Below are positions 34,356-39,238 of a DNA stretch of 39,238 nt, in pieces; the first letter of the stretch is position 1, and each line of letters opens with the position of its first letter. A program made the position numbers and the translations under genes. The DNA lies in contig NZ_JYNX01000031.1 in the NCBI RefSeq assembly GCF_001044255.1, forward strand, positions 214,016 to 253,253, given 5' to 3'. Source of the DNA: Mycolicibacterium chubuense. Lineage in GTDB: Bacteria > Actinomycetota > Actinomycetes > Mycobacteriales > Mycobacteriaceae. The notes beneath the pieces are model-generated. The model did not search any database. It worked only from the letters and a program-made list of their open reading frames with translations, and was not told where the DNA came from.

Positions 34356-35026
34356 GGACTGGCCTCGAGCAGGATGCGCAGGAGGTCCTCGGGCTTGTCC
34401 CGCATCAGGTTGTGCTTGCCGTCCAGTTCGTGGACCACCCAGGACGGGTCGTGGCGCACCCGCTCGTAGGAGGGGCGTAGCGGCGAGTCGCCCGGCCAGT
34501 CCAGCGCGTAGACGAAGACGCGGCGGCGGAACCGGCTCAGTTCGCCGCGCAGGCGCAGTGGTTGCAGCACCGTCGCGAGGGGATGCGACGTGGCCCGGTC
34601 GTCGAAGAACGGCATCGGCGGGACACCGAATCCGGTGTCGTCGACCGCGACGTACCACTGCCGCTCCTCGTCGTTGACCAGGTCCCAGCATGCATCGCCA
34701 TCGCGGGGTACCACGGCGTCGAGAAACACCAGCGAGTCGACCCGATCGGGGATTCGGTCAGCGACTCCGGTGATCACCATGCCGCCGTAGCTGTGCCCGA
34801 CGAGGATCAGGTGGTCGTCTGCGGCGGAGTCGTTGTCGATGGCGGCGAGGACGTCGGCGATGTGGGTGTCGAGGTTGACTCCGCCGGGTAGCAGGTGCGC
34901 GCGTTCGGCGACGCCGGTGAGGGTGATCGCCAGCACGTGGTGGCCGGCGTCCCGCAGGGACGTTGACAGCTCGTCGAAACACCAAGCACCGTGGCACATT
35001 CCGGGCACGAGGACGTAGGTGGACAT
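34349..35026 (-). CDS. Alpha/beta hydrolase, salicylate esterase/EstC-like
   Basis: A 225-aa hydrolase of the plant methylesterase-like type. It has the oxyanion region VLVPGMCHGAWCF, nucleophile Ser79 in VGHSYGGM and catalytic His near the end (DGKHNLMRDKP). ATG 35026 follows a good ribosome site (GGAAGGAG). Small-molecule esterase activity is the likely role; the substrate is unknown. It is divergent from the LysR gene, which probably regulates it. Confidence 0.88.
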   Translation of the reverse strand: MSTYVLVPGMCHGAWCFDELSTSLRDAGHHVLAITLTGVAERAHLLPGGVNLDTHIADVLAAIDNDSAADDHLILVGHSYGGMVITGVADRIPDRVDSLVFLDAVVPRDGDACWDLVNDEERQWYVAVDDTGFGVPPMPFFDDRATSHPLATVLQPLRLRGELSRFRRRVFVYALDWPGDSPLRPSYERVRHDPSWVVHELDGKHNLMRDKPEDLLRILLEASPQ

Positions 35027-35077
35027 CGGGTCTCCTTCCTCCTTCCAGGGTGCGCCGGCTGCCATCGATAAGTCCAA

Positions 35078-35100
35078 TACATGTTGATGCACATGGCTAT
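35078..35100. promoter_or_regulatory. Candidate LysR operator between hydrolase and lysR
   Basis: CATG-N8-CATG (35080-35083 and 35092-35095) sits inside ATACATG...CATGGCTAT, a dyad of the kind bound by LysR regulators (T-N11-A spacing). It lies 12 bases before the lysR ATG and 50 bases before the divergent hydrolase start. Confidence 0.4.
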
Positions 35101-35111
35101 AAGCTGACGTT

Positions 35112-35990
35112 ATGGAGCTACGTCAGCTCGAGTATTTCGTCGCCGTCGTGGAGGAAGGCAGTTTCACCCGGGCCGCCCAGCGCGAGCGCGTCGCCCAGCC
35201 TGCGGTGAGTGCGCAGATCCAGCGCCTCGAGCGGCAGGTGGGCCAGCCCCTGCTGACGCGGTCGAGCCGCGAGGTCCGCCTCACGCAGGCCGGTGCTGCG
35301 ATGCTGCCGCACGCGCGGGCCGCACTCGCCGCCGTCCGCGACGCCCGGCAGGCGGTCGACGAGGTGGCGAACCTGGTGCGGGGCACGGTGGCGATCGGCA
35401 CGGTGACATTGCATCCGGTCGACGTCGCGCACCTGATGGCCGATTTCCACAGCGCCCATCCCGGCGTCGAGATCAGCCTTCGCACCGACAACTCCGACGT
35501 CCTGCTGGCCGAACTCGCCGACGGGAGACTCGACGCGGCCATCGTGTCCATCGCTGTCGACCAGGCGCCGGCGGATCTGGACTGTGCGGTGATCACCGAC
35601 GAGAGCATCGAGCCCGCCGTCGCGTTGACCCATCCGCTGCGGGCGCGCAAGACGTTGTCGCTCAGTCAGTTGTGCGAGTACCCGCTGATCTCGCTCCCGG
35701 TGGGGACGGGGCTGCGATCGCGGCTCGACGCGGCCTGCGCAGCAGCAGGGCTGCGGCCGCGTATCGCGTTCGAGGCCTCCAGCCCCGACGAACTCGCGCA
35801 GCTGGCGCGCCACGGGCTCGGTGTGGCGATACTGCCGCGATCGATGGCGCGCGGTACCGCCGGACTGCACCCGATGCGACTCACCCCGCACCTGCGCGGC
35901 CGGCTGGTGTGGGCGTGGCGCCGGGAGACGACCAGCCCGGCGGCGCACGCGTTCTGCGCGCTCGCGCGGCGGGCGATCAGCTCCGCGTAG
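35112..35990 (+). CDS. LysR-family transcriptional regulator
   Basis: A 292-aa regulator with an N-terminal winged helix-turn-helix (MELRQLEYFVAVVEEGSFTRAA, then QPAVSAQIQRLERQVG) and a periplasmic-binding-type effector domain (GTVAIGTVTLHPVDVAHLMADFHSAHPGVE). It is divergent from the esterase gene across 85 bases, the classical LysR arrangement, so it likely controls that gene and itself. Its 3' end overlaps the convergent TetR gene by 14 bases. Confidence 0.93.
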   Translation: MELRQLEYFVAVVEEGSFTRAAQRERVAQPAVSAQIQRLERQVGQPLLTRSSREVRLTQAGAAMLPHARAALAAVRDARQAVDEVANLVRGTVAIGTVTLHPVDVAHLMADFHSAHPGVEISLRTDNSDVLLAELADGRLDAAIVSIAVDQAPADLDCAVITDESIEPAVALTHPLRARKTLSLSQLCEYPLISLPVGTGLRSRLDAACAAAGLRPRIAFEASSPDELAQLARHGLGVAILPRSMARGTAGLHPMRLTPHLRGRLVWAWRRETTSPAAHAFCALARRAISSA

Positions 35991-36561
35991 CCTGCAGTCC
36001 GCGGATGAGGGCGTCGATCGTCTGATCGAAAGTCGCTGCGGCATCAGGTGTCTGGAGAACGCCGGCGAGTTCGAGGGTGACCGCGCCGTGCTGGCCGTTC
36101 CACATGGCCTGTGCTGCGTGGACCGGGTCGAGCCCGCGGCGCAGGGCCAGGCCCCTGACCATCTGGACCAGGGTCTCGAACACCTCGCGCCCGCGTGTCG
36201 TCACGGGGGAGGCAGGGTCGGCTGCCGGGGATCCGACGTCGAAGATCAACGTGTACCGGGCAGGGTGTGACAGGGCGTATCGGCGGTATCCGCGGCTGGC
36301 CCGGCGCAACCTGTCGGCGGGTCCACCGTCCGGTCCGACGTCGATGGCCGCGGCGAGCTCGTCGAACGCCCGGATCGCGAGCGCGGCGAGCAGCCCGTCC
36401 TTGTTCGAGAACCTGTTGTAGACGCCCATCGGCGCGACGCCCGCTTCCCGGGCGACCGCCCGCACCGTGACGGCCGCGACGCCGTCCCGATCGAGCACGG
36501 TCTCGGCCGCGTCGAGCAACGCGGCCGAGACCTGTTCACTGGCGGTCCGGTGTCGGGGCAC
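35977..36561 (-). CDS. TetR-family transcriptional regulator
   Basis: A 194-aa repressor with the TetR DNA-binding domain (AALLDAAETVLDRDGVAAVTV, then EAGVAPMGVYNRFSNKDGLL) and a WHG-type ligand domain (YRRYALSHPARYTLIFD). GTG 36561 is two bases after the stop of the hydrolase gene, so the two form one operon read leftward. The palindrome before that operon (37384-37404) is its probable autoregulatory site. Confidence 0.92.
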   Translation of the reverse strand: MPRHRTASEQVSAALLDAAETVLDRDGVAAVTVRAVAREAGVAPMGVYNRFSNKDGLLAALAIRAFDELAAAIDVGPDGGPADRLRRASRGYRRYALSHPARYTLIFDVGSPAADPASPVTTRGREVFETLVQMVRGLALRRGLDPVHAAQAMWNGQHGAVTLELAGVLQTPDAAATFDQTIDALIRGLQATRS

Positions 36562-36563
36562 CG

Positions 36564-37364
36564 TCAGGCCACCTCGACCACGCCTCGGCGCGCCAGCCAG
36601 GCCAGCGTCTCGTCGGCGACGTCCCGCCAGCCGTGATCGATGGTCAGGGAGTGCCCGCGGCCGTCGAACTCGTGGAAGTCCGTCACGGCCTCGGAATCCC
36701 GGTAGAGCCGGTGCGCGGCTTTGGTCGATACCAGCGGCACGGTGTGGTCGGCGGTGCCTCCGGTGATGAGCAGCGGTCCTCGGGCGGAGTTGGCGGTGTC
36801 GACGCGAGCCGGCGAATGCGGAGCGAAGTTGGCCGTCGCCGCCTCGAACAGCGGCTTGCCGGGCGAGGGGATCGACCACTGCTCCCACAGCGCGTCGGAT
36901 TCGGCGGAGCTCAGCGCATTACCGAAGCCGTAGCGCCACTGCGACGGCGTCAGCGCCTTGGCGCGGCCCCGGTTGAGCGGGTTGCCCAGCACCGGCAGGG
37001 CCGACCGGAGTTGGGTGAGCGGCAGCGGCTTCACCCCTTTGATGGGTGCGGGGTCGATGGCCACGGCGGCCGCGGCCTTGTTCTCGCCGAGCAGCTTCTG
37101 GGCGATCAGCCCGCCGAAGGAATGCCCGATCACCACGGGCGGCGTGTCGAACTGCTCGAGAACCCGTGCGTAGTGGGCGGTGAGCTCGTCGATGCCGAAT
37201 CCGGCCTGGGCGGAGGCCTGATCGCGGGTCTCCTCGACGGTGGGCAGTTCGCCCGGCCAGGCCGGGGCGATCGCGCGATGGCCGTGTTCGGCGAAGTAGG
37301 TGATCCAGGGCTCCCAGGAGGTATGGGCGACCCAGAGTCCGTGGATGAAGACGATGTTCGTCAT
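36564..37364 (-). CDS. Alpha/beta hydrolase
   Basis: A 266-aa hydrolase with the oxyanion motif VFIHGLWVAHTSWEPW, nucleophile Ser82 in VIGHSFGG, acid in GGTADHTV and His in GRGHSLTID: a complete catalytic triad. Relatives are annotated as non-heme peroxidases or esterases. It is the first gene of a two-gene operon with the TetR regulator. CAGGAG lies a short distance before the ATG. Confidence 0.9.
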   Translation of the reverse strand: MTNIVFIHGLWVAHTSWEPWITYFAEHGHRAIAPAWPGELPTVEETRDQASAQAGFGIDELTAHYARVLEQFDTPPVVIGHSFGGLIAQKLLGENKAAAAVAIDPAPIKGVKPLPLTQLRSALPVLGNPLNRGRAKALTPSQWRYGFGNALSSAESDALWEQWSIPSPGKPLFEAATANFAPHSPARVDTANSARGPLLITGGTADHTVPLVSTKAAHRLYRDSEAVTDFHEFDGRGHSLTIDHGWRDVADETLAWLARRGVVEVA

Positions 37365-37383
37365 GGCGGTGCGCTCCTGATCC

Positions 37384-37404
37384 TTATAGAACAGTGTTAC
37401 ATAA
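37384..37404. promoter_or_regulatory. Palindromic operator of the hydrolase-tetR operon
   Basis: TTATAGAACA, central G, TGTTACATAA: eight of ten pairs match. On the minus strand it covers TATAAG, a likely -10 box for the operon, so binding would block transcription. The layout fits autoregulation by the TetR protein. polA begins 84 bases to the right. Confidence 0.6.
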
Positions 37405-37487
37405 GATCGACATGGGCTGTAACCGCCCGCCCCCTGCGTTCATTCCCGATGGATCCGGTGTCGGCCCCGGTGCCTAGAGTGAAGGCC

Positions 37488-39238
37488 GTGAGCCCAGCCA
37501 AGACCGCATCGGCGACCGACGAGAAGCCCACCTTGATGCTGCTGGACGGCAACTCCCTGGCGTTCCGCGCGTTCTACGCGCTGCCGGCCGAGAACTTCAA
37601 GACCCAGGGCGGGCTGACCACCAACGCGGTCTACGGATTCACCGCCATGCTCATCAACCTGTTGCGTGACGAGCAGCCCAGCCACATCGCCGCGGCCTTC
37701 GACGTCTCGCGGCAGACCTTCCGGAAAGAGAAGTACCCGGAGTACAAGGAGGGCCGGTCGGCCACCCCCGACGAGTTCCGCGGCCAGATCGACATCACCA
37801 AGGAGGTGCTGGGGGCGCTGGGCATCACGGTGCTCGCCGAGGCGGGCTTCGAGGCCGACGACATCATCGCCACCCTGGCCACGCAGGCCGAGAACGAGGG
37901 CTATCGGGTGCTGGTGGTCACCGGAGACCGGGACTCGCTGCAACTGGTCAGCGACGACGTCACCGTGCTGTACCCGCGCAAGGGGGTCAGCGAACTGACC
38001 CGGTTCACCCCGGAGGCCGTGGTCGAGAAGTACGGGCTAACACCGTCGCAGTACCCCGACTTCGCGGCGCTGCGCGGCGACCCCAGCGACAACCTGCCGG
38101 GCATCCCGGGGGTGGGGGAGAAGACGGCCACCAAGTGGATCGCCGAGTACGGGTCGCTGCAGGCGCTGGTCGACAACGTCGACAAGGTCAAGGGCAAGGT
38201 CGGCGATGCGCTGCGCGCCCACCTGTCCAGCGTGGTGCTCAACCGGGAGCTCACCGACCTGGTCAAGGAGGTGCCGCTGGCCCAGACGCCGGACACGCTG
38301 CGGATGCAGCCGTGGAACCGGGACCAGATCCACCGGTTGTTCGACGACCTGGAGTTCCGGGTGTTGCGCGACCGGCTGTTCGACACCCTGGCCTCGGCCG
38401 ATCCCGAGGTCGAGGAGGGCTTCGAGGTCCGCGGTGAGGCGTTGCAGCCCGGGACGCTGGCGGGCTGGCTCGAGGAGCACAGCGACGGGCGCCGCTCCGG
38501 GCTGGCCGTGGTCGGCAATCACCTCGCCTTCGACAGCGACACCACCGCGATCGCCATCGTCGCGCCCGACGGCGAGGGCCGTTACCTCGACACCACCACG
38601 CTGGACCCGGCCGACGAGGCCGCGCTGGTGTCGTGGCTGGCCGATCCCACCCAGCCCAAGGCGCTGCACGAGGCCAAGCTCGCGATGCATGACCTGGAAG
38701 GTCGCGGCTGGCCGGTGGCCGGCATCACCTCCGACACCGCGTTGGCCGCCTACCTGGTCCGGCCCGGTCAGCGCAGTTTCACCCTCGACGACCTGTCCCT
38801 GCGCTACCTCAAGCGGGAGTTGCGCGCGGACAACCCTGAGCAACAACAGCTTTCGCTGCTGGATGACTCCGACGGCGTGGACGACCAGGCCGTGCAGACG
38901 CTGCTGCTGCGTGCCAGCGCGGTGATGGACCTCGCCGACGCGCTCGACGAGGAGCTCGCCCGTATCGACTCCTCGGCGCTGCTGGGCAGCATGGAGCTGC
39001 CCGTCCAGCGGGTGCTGGCGGACCTGGAAACCGCCGGCATCGCCGTCGATCTGGACACCCTCACGGAACTGCAGAGCGAGTTCGCCGGTCAGATCCGTGA
39101 CGCGGCCGAGGCGGCGTACGCGGTGATCGGCAAGCAGATCAATCTCGGCTCACCGAAGCAGCTGCAGGTGGTGCTCTTCGATGAGCTGGAGATGCCGAAG
39201 ACCAAACGCACCAAGACCGGCTACACCACGGATGCCGA
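37488..39238 (+). CDS. polA: DNA polymerase I, 3' end missing
   Basis: DNA polymerase I fills gaps and removes RNA primers during replication and repair. The window holds about 583 codons. The 5'-nuclease domain covers the first ~310 residues (LMLLDGNSLAFRAFYALP, AFDVSRQTFRKEKYPEYK, GFEADDIIATLA, VTGDRDSLQLV, GDPSDNLPGIPGVGEKTA). The inactive 3'-5' exonuclease-like domain that follows has no DxE motif. The polymerase fingers and palm lie beyond the window. GTG 37488 (MSPAKTAS) was chosen; GTG 37479 is three codons upstream. Confidence 0.97.
   Translation, partial: MSPAKTASATDEKPTLMLLDGNSLAFRAFYALPAENFKTQGGLTTNAVYGFTAMLINLLRDEQPSHIAAAFDVSRQTFRKEKYPEYKEGRSATPDEFRGQIDITKEVLGALGITVLAEAGFEADDIIATLATQAENEGYRVLVVTGDRDSLQLVSDDVTVLYPRKGVSELTRFTPEAVVEKYGLTPSQYPDFAALRGDPSDNLPGIPGVGEKTATKWIAEYGSLQALVDNVDKVKGKVGDALRAHLSSVVLNRELTDLVKEVPLAQTPDTLRMQPWNRDQIHRLFDDLEFRVLRDRLFDTLASADPEVEEGFEVRGEALQPGTLAGWLEEHSDGRRSGLAVVGNHLAFDSDTTAIAIVAPDGEGRYLDTTTLDPADEAALVSWLADPTQPKALHEAKLAMHDLEGRGWPVAGITSDTALAAYLVRPGQRSFTLDDLSLRYLKRELRADNPEQQQLSLLDDSDGVDDQAVQTLLLRASAVMDLADALDEELARIDSSALLGSMELPVQRVLADLETAGIAVDLDTLTELQSEFAGQIRDAAEAAYAVIGKQINLGSPKQLQVVLFDELEMPKTKRTKTGYTTDA

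Noticed and set aside
36562-36888. N-terminal extension of the TetR gene
   Set aside because: It lies inside the hydrolase gene in another frame; TetR homology begins just after GTG 36561.
1-39238. CRISPR arrays, insertion sequences, prophage or defence genes
   Set aside because: No regularly spaced repeats, transposase, integrase or nuclease system was visible on either strand.

Overview
The window is about 39 kb of high-GC actinobacterial chromosome. Gene content and order point to a Mycobacterium of the environmental, rapid-growing type (Mycolicibacterium). The backbone follows the M. tuberculosis order from memory: pyk, tesB, a small membrane protein, cydC-cydD-cydB-cydA, an HdeD-like gene, an Rv1625c-type adenylyl cyclase, pdtaR, a thiolase/DUF35 pair and polA (Rv1617 to Rv1629). 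Extra blocks sit between these conserved genes. Starts are often GTG, and operons are packed with 4-nt overlaps.

Layout. Bases 1-5429 carry the 3' part of gltB and complete gltD (glutamate synthase). Pyruvate kinase and acyl-CoA thioesterase II follow. A leftward block (7749-14492) holds a DUF4190-type membrane protein, the cytochrome bd operon cydABDC and an HdeD-like protein. A rightward block (14653-21379) holds a polar amino-acid ABC importer, a two-component system, a DUF2339 membrane protein and a Dps ferritin. Next come the leftward adenylyl cyclase, a nitrilase-family amidohydrolase, a DUF998-type membrane protein and a secreted PE-PPE-domain serine hydrolase. A short-variable-arm tRNA with a CAA anticodon then precedes pdtaR, followed by a complete branched-chain amino-acid importer (livJHMGF, 26743-31754).

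After the liv operon, a 57-aa exported peptide gene is flanked by two inverted copies of a ~70-bp palindromic repeat. A leftward DUF35/thiolase-like pair comes next, with a textbook KstR operator (TNNAACNNGTTNNA) in front of it, suggesting a role in sterol catabolism. Then come a 114-aa protein of unknown function, an alpha/beta hydrolase divergent from a LysR regulator, a hydrolase-TetR operon under a palindromic operator, and the 5' part of polA, cut by the window end.

The region mixes central nitrogen and carbon metabolism (GOGAT, pyruvate kinase, two amino-acid importers), respiration under stress (cytochrome bd, Dps), cAMP and ANTAR signalling, and lipid metabolism (thioesterase, thiolase/DUF35, PE-PPE hydrolase). 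The least ordinary items are the class I-shaped tRNA with a leucine anticodon, the paired ~70-bp inverted repeats around a tiny exported-protein gene, the shortened ATPase domain of CydC, and several palindromic operator candidates. I found no CRISPR array, prophage, recognisable transposase or clear defence system. No gene-free stretch exceeds 300 bases; the longest is 24071-24345.
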